Below are positions 20,558 through 31,854 of a DNA stretch of 64,000 nucleotides, one piece after another. The stretch is taken from the NCBI GenBank assembly GCA_009823505.1, contig VZQC01009964.1, positions 164,398 to 228,397 on the forward strand, written 5' to 3'. Within the stretch, counting starts at the first letter, position 1; each line of letters opens with the position of its first letter. Both the position numbers and the translations under genes were made by a program. The notes below the pieces were generated by a model. That model did no database searches. It was given only the letters and a program-made list of their open reading frames with translations, and was not told the DNA's origin. Source of the stretch: Rhizomys pruinosus (Eukaryota; Chordata; Mammalia; Rodentia; Spalacidae).

Positions 20558-21589
20558 TAGGTTGATTTTTTTTTTTCTTAACTGGTGGGGTCAGAGACTG
20601 AATAGCAGCATGTTGAGAGGATACCAGATGTTCGAAGGGAGTTTAATAATGACCTGTTTTCAGGCTAGAAGATGCAGTAGTGAAAGCACAGGGGGGTAAT
20701 GGAGTACACCAGGAAATAATGGCGGACAGAGGGGTGTGTGTGGGAACTGGGGAAAGGAGAGGAAAGGAGCAGTTACTGGAACCCAGAGACAGAAATAGGT
20801 GGTGAAAGGTGCCTAATGGGAGCACAGCTCTGCATGGAGGAAGGCAGCGTACTGAGCCTGTCTCCCCACCCTCCTCATTCCATGCTACTGTTCCCCTTGG
20901 CTGGACTCAAGTAGGACTCAGAGAGCTGCTGATGCTGACTGTACAATGGAGTAAACAGTTGATGCTGGAAAATGTTCTGCTTTATGGCCAGGTGTAGAGG
21001 GTAGACAGTGAGGAGAAGATGGTGTTGAGGGCAAGTGGAAGACAGTCAGCATACATTAGTGAGTCTTTGACAGAGATGAGTGTTTTATTCTGAGGCACAG
21101 GCCCCCAAAGGTCAGCAATTTCACATTCTATTTGGACGTCTTTCCTGGGTAGGCAGTGGAGTCTCTGCTTGTAGTTTGTTCTGGCTGAAGGGCTCTGCTT
21201 CAGAGATGGAGGACGAAGAGAGAGAGAGAGAGCAAGCTGAATGCTGAACCCTCTACCCTAGAGGTATCCTGATTGAAGGGCAGTATGACCATGACCCCAT
21301 GAGAAAGCAGTATCTCTCTTACCATCAGATGAAGGGCCAAATGTGTCCTTTCCCTTGGAAGTATCTTCCGGTCTTAGGAGTACCTGGTACCTAGTACTGC
21401 TTTTCTCAATGTCCCTTGCCCATCTTTCTTATTTATCTTTTAAAACTAGGTTTTATAAGGCCATTTTCAGGCAAGTATAGAATGCATTTTGAGCACAGTC
21501 TGCCCTGAATTCTCCAGCTAGGCTCCTTCCTCCCTTACCCTAAGTGCTCTTTATTCCCCTAGACAAGTTAAATTCTATGTTCATATCAT
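20558..21589. other. No gene recognised
   Basis: GC-moderate unique-looking sequence including a short (GA)n at about 21221. No exon-like frame or RNA gene identified. Confidence 0.4.
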
Positions 21590-21860
21590 CTGCACATATA
21601 TGACTTTATGTATCTATGTAAATTCCAGGACCCATAAGTAGGAGCCAACATGATATTTGTCTTTTCTGAGGCTGTCTTAATTCACCTAATATGATTATCT
21701 TCAGCTGCAGTTAATTTTCTGCATGACACAAGCCCGTTCTTTATGGCTGAAAAACATTCCATTGTATACATACACCACACTTCTTATTCAGCCCTCTGTT
21801 GCTTCCAGGAGTTAGCTGTTACAAACAGGGCTCCACAAAGTTGCACTGAGATTCCATCTG
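21590..21860 (-). mobile_element. L1 ORF2 3' end (antisense, old)
   Basis: 'tggctgaaaaacattccatt' + 'gtatacata' and 'gttagctgttacaaacaggg' are antisense versions of the last part of L1 ORF2. Strongly worn. Confidence 0.65.
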
Positions 21861-22307
21861 CTTTCCTGTTTTGTCTTTTTATTGAATTTTTGCTATTTTC
21901 AAACAATATAATTTGATGACATTTAGGTCCACTCCCTTCTCCCCACACCCTCCAATTTCCTCCATTAATGAACAATAATATATACGATATGGCCTAAGGA
22001 GTGTAATTTGTGTGAAGGACATCTACAATGCCCTTCAGTATACATCTATTCACTGGGACCAAGAGTCCCAACCTTGTAAGATGCTGTTTTTCTCTCTCCC
22101 AGAGGCCAACTACTCAGAATTCCTTAGGTTGGGTTGTGATTTCTTGCTCACTTCCCCATGTCTGTGCTGGGATTTTGTCTGGCTTGAGCTTGCACAGGAC
22201 TTGTGCATGATGTCACCATTGCTGTTAGTTCATATGGACAACTGACCCACTGTCTGGAAGACTATTTCCTTGTGGTCATCTGCCCCCTCTGGCTCTTATA
22301 ATCTTTT

Positions 22308-22512
22308 GTACTGTCTGCATGCAGGTCTGTGCACCCGTGTCGTGCAAGGCCGCAGAGGTCAGAAGAGGGTTTCGGATTCCCCTGGAGCTGGAGTTCTCCT
22401 GGAATTGGAGTTTCAGACGGCTCTCGGCCGCCATGTGGGTGCTGGGAATCGAACCCGGGTCCTCTGTAAGAGCGGTCGGCGCTCTTAACTGCTAGGCCAT
22501 CTCTCCAGCCCC
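22308..22512 (-). mobile_element. B2 SINE lacking its A-tail, 9-bp TSD
   Basis: Young antisense B2 (18-bp duplication variant) starting abruptly 'gtactgtctgcatgcaggtc' with no poly-T. It is nevertheless bounded by 'ataatcttt' at 22298-22306 and 22513-22521. The head is complete to 'ctctccagcccc'. Confidence 0.92.
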
Positions 22513-22854
22513 ATAATCTTTCTACTTCCTCTTCTGCAATTATCCATGAGTCTTGGGAAGTAGAGGTTTGAAACAGGTGTCCTATTCAGGGATAAGCTCT
22601 CTGCGTTAATCATCATCATCTGCTGCATAAGGAAACGTCTCTGGTGAGAGTTAAGAGAAGGATTCATCCTAAGTGTATTGCATTGAAGATGCATCACTTA
22701 GGGTTAAGCATCTCATAGACACTTATTGTCTGCCTTTGACCAGTTCTAGAACTCTGTAATATTCTCCATCTGCTGCAAAAAGAAACTTCTTTGATGAGGG
22801 GTGAATGGTACAGTTATCTGTAAATATGAGGTTGCATATTTATAATAAAGTATG

Positions 22855-23070
22855 AGGGGGCTGGAGAGATGAATCAATGGTTAAGAGGCTTCTATTGCAG
22901 AGAACCTGGCTTCTGTTACAGCACGCACATGGCAGCAAAAAAAAAAAAAAAAATCTGTAACTCCAGTTCTAGGGGAATCCGATGGCTTCATCTGACCTCC
23001 ACAGGTGTACTTACGTACATGGAGCCAGTATACTCATATATGTAGAATAAAAATAATAAATACAATATTT
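22855..23070 (+). mobile_element. B2 SINE with internal A17
   Basis: Head 'gggggctggagagatgaatc'. A run of 17 A interrupts the body at about 22939, and the tail is 'aataaaaataataaa'. Imperfect direct repeats 'ataataaagta' (22841) and 'agaataaagta' (23071). Confidence 0.88.
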
Positions 23071-23507
23071 AGAATAAAGTAAGAAATTTCGTTGGTCTAG
23101 GGATATGGCAAAGTAGGTTTTTTTCTGTAGGATCTATGATCTCTCCCGCCAGGTATATGTATTTGGCTACATTTACAGTACTAAACTTGAGTTCCCTCCC
23201 ATTGAGCAGGCATTAATTTAAATTAAACAGCTATTGATTACCCTCAAGAAAAAAGTGCCATTACTGCACCAAGAGTGATAGTTTGCTAGGCCGATCATTG
23301 ATTATTAGGCATCACAGCTGGATAGGACTATTGATTGGTTTTCTTGCTTGGCGGTGTGTATAGTATCCTCTGATACTATGAGATCTGGTCTTCAGGGAGA
23401 AGGCATCCTGGTCAGTTCCAGCTCAATTTCTCCAAGTCCTGTGTCTGAAGTGTGGGCCATTTTCAGCAATAGGATCTTACCTTGAAGTTCTGGGTGGCAA
23501 TCATGGG

Positions 23508-24050
23508 CTAAATCCAACATGCATTCATGATAAAAGTCCTAGAGGGAATTGGACTGAGTGGAACATACCTCAATATAATGAAGACTATATACAACAAACC
23601 CATAGCCAACATCATTCTAAATGGAGAAAAACTGGAAACATTCCCATTAAAATCAGGAACCAGATGATGTTGTTCATTATCCCCATTCCTTTTCAATACA
23701 GTGCTTAAAACTCTAACTAGAGCAATAAGACAAGAGAACAAAATTATAAATGGGTACTAATTGGAAAAGAAGTCAAATTATCCTTATTTGCAGATGACAT
23801 GAGATTTCCCATAAGAGATTCTACCAGAAAACTCCTAGAAAAGTGGCAGGTTACAAAATAAATCTACAAAAACCAGTAGCATTTCTAAATACAAAAAACA
23901 AGCAATAGTTCGGGGAACCATTTCCATTCACGATAGCCTCAAAAAATATCTAGGGATAAACCTAACGAAAGATATTAAAGACCTATCAAATAAAAACTTT
24001 AAGTCTTTGAAGAAACAGATTGAGGAAAACACAAGGAGATGGAGAGACCT
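23508..24050 (+). pseudogene. L1 ORF2 reverse-transcriptase fragment
   Basis: Sense L1 ORF2 text: 'tcctagagggaattggactg', 'aaacccatagccaacatcat', 'ttatttgcagatgacatgag', 'tctagggataaacctaacga'. The bases 23787-23798 encode F-A-D-D, the RT catalytic motif (Y/F-A-D-D), so this is the palm domain of the L1 reverse transcriptase. The region is only about 180 codons long, interrupted by stops and frameshifts, and without ORF1, endonuclease or the C-terminal part. It lies against an antisense Lx 3' UTR. It is a dead fragment with no activity expected. Confidence 0.8.
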
Positions 24051-24174
24051 ATCTTCTTTAGTGATGATTGCTGGAGAGAAGAAGCCTTAGCATGCCTTGC
24101 TAGTCTTCCTGGGGACCCTGGGCAGCCACAGCTCTTTGGCTCGGAGAGAGAGACAGCTCTTTGTCTATAGGCAA

Positions 24175-24290
24175 TTTGGCAGGAGAGGGAGGAGGAGAAG
24201 CAGGAGGAAGAGGAGGAAATATAGAATGAGGAGGAAGTGAAGAAGGAAGAAGAAGAGGAGGAGGAGGAGATGAAGTTGAGAAGGGGATGC
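24175..24290. repeat. Polypurine (AGGAGG/GAAGAA) tract
   Basis: About 110 bases of nearly pure A/G on the plus strand ('ggaggaggagaagcaggagg', 'gaagaggaggaggaggagat'). It opens Ser/Phe-rich frames on the minus strand that are not genes. Confidence 0.85.
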
Positions 24291-24823
24291 GTTGGTTGGG
24301 GTCTTTGGGAAGTTGGAGAGTGGAAATGGGGTGTGGATGTGATCATATTCCATTTCATACATTTATGAGATCCTCAAAGAATAAATCAAAAGTACAGGGA
24401 ATTTTTTAAAAGTTGGTTTAATGATTTAAAAAAATCAGAACATTCTAAGGCAGATACTATTGGTGACTTGATCTTCATTGGATGAACTGCTTTGTTACTT
24501 TTCTCAGTAATGAGGATAGTGCTTATATATTAATAATCTCTGTAAATTTTATAAGCCTACAGCCTGCAATTGTCAAAGTGTTTTTGCATAGTAGATCACT
24601 TTGATGTTGGACAATGAGTTTTCAGTTGGGTACGCTCACAGCATCTTTGGAAACCTCCTTAGATTGTGTATCACTGTGCAGGTTAGTGGAAGAAGCGAAA
24701 AAGTGACTTGTCACAGTATCTCCAGTCTGTGACTCACAGACTACTGGAACATATTTGCACATACCTGCACTACTAATTCCAGTACAGACAGGCTGACAAG
24801 ACTCAGAAAGAAGCCTGTGGTAG
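24291..24823. other. No gene recognised
   Basis: Mostly AT-rich. A 72-codon minus frame (24622-24840) has no recognised domain. Confidence 0.4.
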
Positions 24824-25322
24824 TTAGGGAGAGAGTTCATTCAGTAGCATGCTTTCTGCACAAGTGTGAAGACCTGAGTTAGAACCCCAGAACCCACTGA
24901 AAAAAAAGCCAGGCACGGTGCTGGAGAGATGGCTCAGCAGCTAAGAGTCACCTGCTGCTCTTGCAGAAGACCTATGTTCAGTTCTCAGCACCCACATTAA
25001 GCTACTCACAAACATGTGTAACTCCAGTTCCAGGGCATCTGGCATCTGCTTCCAGCCTCTGCAGGTACTGACACACATGAGATGCACATACATACATGCA
25101 GAAACATAAAAGTAAATCTGGAAACAAAAAAGTCAGGCATGCTGGCATGCACTTGTAATCAGTGCTGGGAGGCAGAGACAGGAATTCTGGGGATTGTTGG
25201 GCAGCCAGCTTGACCTACCTGGTAAGCTGGAGGTCAATAAGAATAAGAGACCCTATCTCTAAAAAGAAGGTAGATGGCCCCTGAGGACACCTGAGGTTGA
25301 GTTCTCTCCTCCACACACATGC

Positions 25323-25325
<3 letters not shown>
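24824..25325 (+). mobile_element. B4-type SINE split by a B2
   Basis: The head (24824-24917: 'ctgcacaagtgtgaagacct' + 'gagttagaac', 'ccagaacccactgaaaaaaa') and the B1-like body (25126-25325: 'gtcaggcatgctggcatgca', 'gtgctgggaggcagagacag', 'gagaccctatctctaaaaag') belong to one composite SINE. A B2 separates them, with the duplicated target 'aaaaaagccaggcacg' / 'aaaaaagtcaggcatg'. Confidence 0.75.
24918..25125 (+). mobile_element. B2 SINE nested in B4
   Basis: 'ggtgctggagagatggctca' head, 'tgcagaaacataaaagtaaa' tail. The flanking duplication lies within the B4 A-rich linker. Confidence 0.88.

Positions 25326-25382
<57 letters not shown>
25326..25382. repeat. (GA)n microsatellite
   Basis: About 28 pure GA dinucleotides at the 3' end of the B4, where (CA)n is usual. 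It produces a Ser-Leu frame on the minus strand (25259-25711) that is not a gene. Confidence 0.97.
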
Positions 25383-25383
<1 letters not shown>

Positions 25384-26448
25384 CCAGTGGGACTCTTAGA
25401 GAATGTGTTTGATCAGTACCAATTATTGTACTGAATGCAGAGGTTTGACCAACACCCTTGGGTGATGCTTGTGATGTTATGATGCTGATGCTAATGAAGA
25501 ATAGTTGGGTTTTCCCAGGTGTCTGAATCTCAGACCCAGGGAAGAGATCAGTTTGTCTACAGGGCAAGTTAAGGCCACTTGGGGAGTTGAACTTTGAAGT
25601 TTCCTGCGCTGCCTGCCTACTTTGGAAGTCCCACCTGCCTAAAGAACGCTTCTGCTTCCCAGGAGTCTCACAGGCCCTGACACAGCTAGAAAATTTGCTG
25701 ACTGTAATCAATGAGTCAAGTAGCCATTCTTAGAGCAAGCTGACTATTCATGTGCCCTCTCACTCACAACAGAGTCAGTGCTGAATAAGTTCATTCAGTA
25801 ATAGTTGAGCTCCCTAACCCCTGTGCCCCTAGACCCAAAGGTAAATTAAAGCAACACAACATTTTTGCCAGTTATATTCTGTTTTGAAAAAGTTGAATCC
25901 TCCTCCTCTGTATGCTCGGACAATCTAGTTAGGGGCAGGATGACTTGCAGGAATCACCTTTGATAGCAGAGTGATATCCGTGTGTGTGTTTGCTCTGGTG
26001 AAGAGTGCCCATCTTGCTGGTCTAAAAATGTGAATTGCTGCTTCCCAGGTATATATTACTGCAAATAATTTTTTTTAAACCTAAGTCACAAGATCACATA
26101 CCATCACTTTAAAGAGCTAATGGAATCTGCATCAGTGGCTTAAGTCTGGCTCAGTAATATCCTAAACAGCCAGGCACACTCTTCCTTTAATCAGTTTGAA
26201 GCCGAATGAGATTGCAGTTTGCAATTCCCTGTTTCTTGGGTTGCCTGCCCCTCATCTTTCTTGTCCTGGTTGAAGGAGCCTGGAGTGAGAGCAGGAGGCT
26301 TGAAAGGAATCCAAAGGGGCTGGAGCAGAGTCAAGGACACTAAATGACCTTGGGAAGCCTGGGTTACTCAAACACTGGCTTACTTAGCTTTGGTGGCTGG
26401 AGGAGAATACCTGATAGACATTTCTGACACAGGAGTCACCTTTAAGGA
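25383..26448. other. No gene recognised
   Basis: Unique-looking sequence of normal composition. No exon, splice pair or RNA gene could be supported. Confidence 0.4.
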
Positions 26449-26515
26449 TTGAGGGAATGGATGGGTGATAGAGTGCTTATGTTGCCTGTTAGAAACCCTG
26501 GGTTTGATCTCCAAC
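26449..26515 (+). mobile_element. Possible ID-like fragment
   Basis: 'gaatggatgggtgatagagt' + 'gcttatg' and 'ccctgggtttgatctcca' resemble a worn ID/tRNA-Ala-type head. Weak. Confidence 0.3.
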
Positions 26516-26566
26516 CAGCCTGTCTTCCTTACTCCCATAACCCCTGAAAAAGGAAAGCTATGTTTT

Positions 26567-26624
26567 CTAATATATATATATTATAATATATATATAGTAT
26601 ACATATATATATATATAATATATT
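26567..26624. repeat. (TA)n-rich microsatellite
   Basis: TATA/ATAT alternation leading into the poly-T of an antisense B1. Confidence 0.85.
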
Positions 26625-26787
26625 TTTTTTTTTTTTTTTTTTTGTCTTTGAGACAGTGTCTCCCTTTAGTCCCAACTGTACGCTACGGAGCTTGCTTAAT
26701 AGACTCGGCTGGCTTAAACTACACAGAGATCCAACCTGCCTCTGCTCCCAAGTGTGGGATTAAAGGTGTGCACCACCAACCCAGCAC
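26625..26787 (-). mobile_element. B1 SINE
   Basis: Poly-T then 'gtctttgagacagtgtctcc', 'ggctggcttaaactacacag', ending 'ggtgtgcaccaccaacccag'. Several single-base losses. Confidence 0.85.
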
Positions 26788-26924
26788 AGTTCTCTGATAT
26801 CTTTTATAGCAGTGTTTCCGGTGCAGGCTGTAGACAGGACTGATTGGTAGACTATTTCATTGAATTTTAGGTAAAATGTGGGTGAAATCATTTGTATTCA
26901 TCTTTATTATGAAGGAGGGCCGGA

Positions 26925-27189
26925 GAGGAAGGCCACAGGGCAGACGCCACCACTGCAGGCCGGAAAGGGGGGGCAGAATCACAGGGCAAGAAGAGGCACC
27001 AAAACCCCCTAAAACTCGGCAGTTAGACCAAGGGCTCCTCTAACCACAACTCTGTGTTCTGAGTCCCCGCTCCGTCGCCCTCGCTCGTGCACTCTGTCAG
27101 GACTGTGCCCCCTAGCTGCCCTGGCAACTTCCCTCTCCTTGGACTAGCCTGCAGCGTCGCTGGACGGCCGGGACAGGGCTTCCTTCCGG
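26925..27189. other. GC-rich stretch upstream of the MYL12 retrocopy
   Basis: A CpG-containing, GC-rich 260 bp ('cgctccgtcgccctcgctcg', 'gcagcgtcgctggacggccg') runs directly into the pseudogene 5' UTR. It may be additional copied 5' UTR from a longer transcript, or a local GC-rich element into which the retrocopy landed. It resembles promoter-type sequence, but nothing shows activity. Confidence 0.5.
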
Positions 27190-28005
<816 letters not shown>

Positions 28006-28112
28006 CTTTGTCTCCCCCCTTTCCTCTCCTCTAGTCCCCTCCCTCTCCTCTAATCCCCTCCCCTCCCTTCTCTTCCTTGCCTTTTCTCTCCTTCCTTTGC
28101 CTCCCCCCCCCC
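28006..28112. repeat. Polypyrimidine (CCTCT)-rich tract
   Basis: About 100 bases of C/T with recurring 'ctcccctcc' and 'tctcctct', just after the MYL12 3' UTR. Low complexity; it gives false Glu/Arg frames on the minus strand. Confidence 0.85.
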
Positions 28113-28247
28113 TTTCTTCTCTGTCTTCCTGTTTCCAAGATCTAAAATTTCGAGGCATTGGCCCATATTGTCCAATTTGGCATCTCCTAGAGGGTATGGG
28201 TTATGGGATAGGTAACTGGCACTGCTTCCAAAGGTAAAAATGGCTGG

Positions 28248-28423
28248 TGAGCCAGGCGTGGTGGCTCACGCCTTTAATCTTAGCACTTGGGAGGCAGAGG
28301 CAGGCAGATCTTTGTGAGTTCAAGGCCAGCCTGGTCTACAGAGTAAATTCCAGGACAGCTGGGGTTGCAGGGAGACTCTGTCTCAAAAAGACAAAAAACA
28401 AAACAACCCCCCCCCCAAAAAAG
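28248..28423 (+). mobile_element. B1 SINE with TSD
   Basis: Near-consensus sense B1: 'gccaggcgtggtggctcacg', 'gaggcagaggcaggcagatc', 'gtctcaaaaagacaaaaaac'. Flanked by 'aaaaatggctgg' (28236) and 'aaaaactggctgg' (28424). A and B box areas are well preserved. Confidence 0.95.
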
Positions 28424-28437
28424 AAAAACTGGCTGGC

Positions 28438-29246
28438 GGATCAGCCATCTATTGGTTCTCTAATTTTGCAGAGGCCCTGCCTGTGTCTAGGAATCTCTAT
28501 GAATTTCCCATAGAGATGGATTGGCTGGCATGGTAGGAACAGTTATCCATCTCCTTTGCCATTTGTTCTGAGACCAGTTGGTTCAAACTGTTGCATAATT
28601 AAGGTGCTATAGGTCACGTAGATTCCATGCTGGCCTTTAGACCTCAAGCTCTGCACACAAATGAGGCTTAGTGTATTGCTCAAAGAACTTCTGGAAGTGC
28701 TGGATGGGGCAGCCTTGCCTTTTCCAGATCACCCCTCTCATTACATTAGTGGAGGTAATTGGAATTGACTTAAGAGCCACAAGTGATTGCTTTCCTGGCT
28801 TGTTGGCCACCCGGACTTCTTCTATCATCAAATTAATTGTAGTTCACAAGGCAATTGTTTAAATGGCAGGGAACATTTAGAGCCTAGAGCTGAATGCCTG
28901 GGGGAAAGGTTGAAGCACGGGAAGAAGAATTACAGACTTCAGATAGCTCCATCTACTCAGGTCACAGCCATTACATGACTCCTAAGGGACAAGTGCTGTT
29001 TGTCCTGGTTGGGAGAGCTGAGCAAATGCCAGGATGAAGGTTGGAAGAAGGCCGAGCCTTCAAGGGCAGTTGTATGACCCTGTGAGTAACAGCACCAGAG
29101 GCATAAATGCAGTGTTGGAGCAGGGGTGTGAGTAATTTCAGACTGCGAATTGATTTTCCTCTTGTTCATGTAGCTTGCCTTTGGTGGTAGTTAGGAGCAT
29201 ACATGGGGCTGGGATTTTAAGAATCTGGAATCAACCATATTTTTTT
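28438..29246. other. No gene recognised
   Basis: Unique-looking sequence with short frames only. Confidence 0.4.
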
Positions 29247-29462
29247 AAATTTTATTTATTTTGTATGTGTATGAATGTACTGCCTGCATGTAGTTTGTGC
29301 ACCCGTGTCATGCAATGCTGCGGAGGTCAGAAGACGGTGTCGGATTCCCCTGGAACTGGAGTTAAGATAGTTCTCAGCAGCCATGTGGGTGCTGGGGGTC
29401 GAACCCGGGTCCTCTGTAAGAGCAGTCGGCGCTCTTAACCACTAGGGCCATCTCTCCAGCCC
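29247..29462 (-). mobile_element. B2 SINE with TSD
   Basis: Young antisense B2 with 'ggggtcgaacccgggtcctc' (B-box region) and 'ctctccagccc'. Imperfect direct repeats 'tcaaccatatttttt' (29231) and 'tcaaccatgtttttc' (29463). Confidence 0.94.
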
Positions 29463-29477
29463 TCAACCATGTTTTTC

Positions 29478-30400
29478 AAAACATCTTTAAAAAAAATCTG
29501 CTAGGTCAGTGGAATGTTAATAAGCATTAAGAGATTATCCATGATAAAGTTAGTGTCAGTAAGAGATTAGCATAACTAATTATACAAATACTATATAATA
29601 AATGTTTTCTCTCTGTATCATGAAAAAAAAATAAGCATTAAGAGAAAAATAACCAAAGAAATTTTAGTCGATTTTGGAAATTCCAATAAGCAGAATTTTA
29701 ATATACACATAGGCAATATGAATCCATGAGATGTGTGTATCTGATGCAGGATGTCCATAATTTATCTGAGCATAAAGCTATTTACAGTAGCACAATTCAC
29801 AGACTAGTCTTATGGGAATACATTTGAATATTGGCTCTCAGAAATCAGGCAGGAGGGAGGCACCCTAGTTCTGGTTTCTAAATTCATTAGTCAGGGCTAA
29901 AGAAAGTCACAAAATTTTACCATTTTCAGGTATTTTCCTAAACCTGGGCCCAGCGCTGGAGATGAAAAGAAAACGCTACATGTTTGAGAGTGAAGGCTAA
30001 GAAATCTCTAAGACTGAAATTTAACTTCTGCATTTAGGAATTCTGGAAGGGTTAAGGCTTGTGGTCATTTGTTTCAAGATTATTTCTTAGTTGGTTTCTG
30101 GGAAATGGTTTCTGGATTTTAGGAAGGCTAAGGGACTTCCTCTCAGTTGCTGTCAATCTGGAGGGCTTCTTCATTCAGCTGAAGGTATTATTAATTCAAG
30201 TTGCTAGAGTAGAAACTGATGGTGTCTCAAGCGTGGTGAGCTTGTTTTGGGCTATTTCCCTATAGCAGTAGAGTGTGCTTATAGTGTATTCTAGATGGCA
30301 AGAAAAGACTTGTCAGTCTACAGTCAGCTGTTTTCTGATTGGTGGTGGGAGAGCTGAAGTTTAACCAAAGAGGTTTAATGGTTTGTGATCTTCACATTCT
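29478..30400. other. No gene recognised
   Basis: AT-rich to mixed sequence. A 68-codon frame at 30059-30265 is Phe/Leu/Val-rich without a known motif. Nothing else supportable. Confidence 0.4.
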
Positions 30401-30428
30401 TTCTTTCTCTCTTTCTTTTTCTTTCTCT
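30401..30428. repeat. (CTTT)n start at the edge of a gap
   Basis: 'tctttctttctctctttctt' + 'tttctttctct' runs straight into the Ns, so the missing sequence probably begins as a pyrimidine microsatellite. Confidence 0.8.
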
Positions 30429-30971
30429 NNNNNNNNNNNNNNNNNNNNNNNNNNNNNNNNNNNNNNNNNNNNNNNNNNNNNNNNNNNNNNNNNNNNNNNN
30501 NNNNNNNNNNNNNNNNNNNNNNNNNNNNNNNNNNNNNNNNNNNNNNNNNNNNNNNNNNNNNNNNNNNNNNNNNNNNNNNNNNNNNNNNNNNNNNNNNNNN
30601 NNNNNNNNNNNNNNNNNNNNNNNNNNNNNNNNNNNNNNNNNNNNNNNNNNNNNNNNNNNNNNNNNNNNNNNNNNNNNNNNNNNNNNNNNNNNNNNNNNNN
30701 NNNNNNNNNNNNNNNNNNNNNNNNNNNNNNNNNNNNNNNNNNNNNNNNNNNNNNNNNNNNNNNNNNNNNNNNNNNNNNNNNNNNNNNNNNNNNNNNNNNN
30801 NNNNNNNNNNNNNNNNNNNNNNNNNNNNNNNNNNNNNNNNNNNNNNNNNNNNNNNNNNNNNNNNNNNNNNNNNNNNNNNNNNNNNNNNNNNNNNNNNNNN
30901 NNNNNNNNNNNNNNNNNNNNNNNNNNNNNNNNNNNNNNNNNNNNNNNNNNNNNNNNNNNNNNNNNNNNNNN
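30429..30971. other. Assembly gap, 543 N
   Basis: Unresolved bases. Frames read across it are meaningless. Confidence 0.99.
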
Positions 30972-31108
30972 CTTCATTTGACGCTCAGCAGTTAGCTCTC
31001 ATCCACATTGACTGTAGATTTTTGAATGTGGTAATGGGGACATAGGTCACCAAAGTCTACAGCTTGTTTGGCAAATCCTCATCCTCATCACATTTTCTGG
31101 ACAATTGA

Positions 31109-31162
31109 AAAAATATGGAATGCTTCACGAATTTGCATGTCATCCTTACGCAGGGGCCATGT

Positions 31163-31204
<42 letters not shown>

Positions 31205-31215
31205 AAAGCGGGCAC
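31109..31215 (-). ncRNA. U6 snRNA retropseudogene
   Basis: The minus strand from 31215 to 31109 reads like full-length U6, the catalytic snRNA of the spliceosome transcribed by RNA polymerase III. It begins 'gtgcccgctttggcagcaca', contains 'gatacagagaagatta' and ends 'ccatatttttt'. Against the U6 I remember there are about six substitutions, all transitions, and no indels. The ACAGAGA box is intact, but the AGC of the catalytic triad reads AAC, and positions in the 5' stem and the 3' part are changed. The stretch on its 5' side is the tail of a B2, with no recognisable PSE/TATA arrangement. It is therefore a retro-copied pseudogene rather than an active gene. Confidence 0.93.
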
Positions 31216-31430
31216 AAAATGTATTTATTATTTTAGTTAATTGTGTGTATGAGTGTATTGTCTTTATGTATGTAAGTGCACCTGTGTCATGGAATGCCCA
31301 TGGAGGTCAGAAGAGGGTTTTGAATCCCCTGGAACTGGAGTTAGCTGCCATGTGGGTGCTGGGAACCAAATCTGGTCCTCTGCAAGAGCAACTAATGCTC
31401 TTAACTACTGAGCTATCTTTCCAGCCCCTC
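31216..31430 (-). mobile_element. B2 SINE directly 5' of U6
   Basis: Antisense B2: 'tgtgtgtatgagtgtattgt', 'ctggaactggagttagctgc', 'gagctatctttccagcccc'. A block between the 'ggagt' motif and the 'gctgccatgtggg' stretch is shortened. In minus orientation it lies immediately upstream of the U6 copy. Confidence 0.88.
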
Positions 31431-31854
31431 TTTACATTTCTTGAATTTGAACTTGGTCTTCTAACTGGAACTTCAAATCTTTGCAAGAAGAATGGGTAGC
31501 ACACAGGGAAAAAAAATCTCACTAATCTGAGGTCAACATGGTTTTTGCCATCGCTTAGTGCTTTTTGATGTCACTCAATCCTTTGTAACTTAGTCTTCTA
31601 TCATGCATGAGCACAGTGACTTAACTTTTCTCTGCTCTAGTCAATTGACTTGTTGATTTGTTCAGGAAGTACTTTTGGAGATCCTGCTTTATACTAGGCA
31701 CTCTTTAGGCATGAGGGTGGGAGTACAACAACTCAACAGAGCAGTTTAATATTTATTGTGGAGGAACCTAGTAGCAAATAAATAAATAAACCTATAATAT
31801 AATATCAGATGTATCTGCTATTTTTATAAGCTCTGAGACTAAATATTGTACAGG
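31431..31854. other. No gene recognised
   Basis: Unique-looking sequence with a short (TAAA)n near 31776. Confidence 0.4.

Larger units (their letters stand above)
21862..24060 (-). mobile_element. Lx-type L1 3' UTR, with inverted ORF2 piece
   Basis: From 21865 ('tttttattgaatttt', reverse of an AATAAA-bearing end) the antisense L1 3' UTR runs right. It includes 'tctggctcttataatctttt', 'cttcctcttctgcaattatc' and 'atttacagtactaaacttga', known blocks of rodent Lx elements. Two B2s interrupt it. At about 23508 orientation flips to sense ORF2, as expected for a twin-primed L1. I saw no clear TSD for the whole unit. Confidence 0.65.

Noticed and set aside
25259..25711. 150-codon minus-strand frame rich in Ser-Leu
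   Set aside because: Its length comes from the (GA)28 array, and part of it is B4 SINE.
30339..30995. Frames of about 200 codons on both strands
   Set aside because: They read through 543 Ns, so there is no sequence behind them.
31109..31215. Active U6 gene
   Set aside because: The AGC triad is changed to AAC, there are several other substitutions, and a B2 tail replaces the pol III promoter region.
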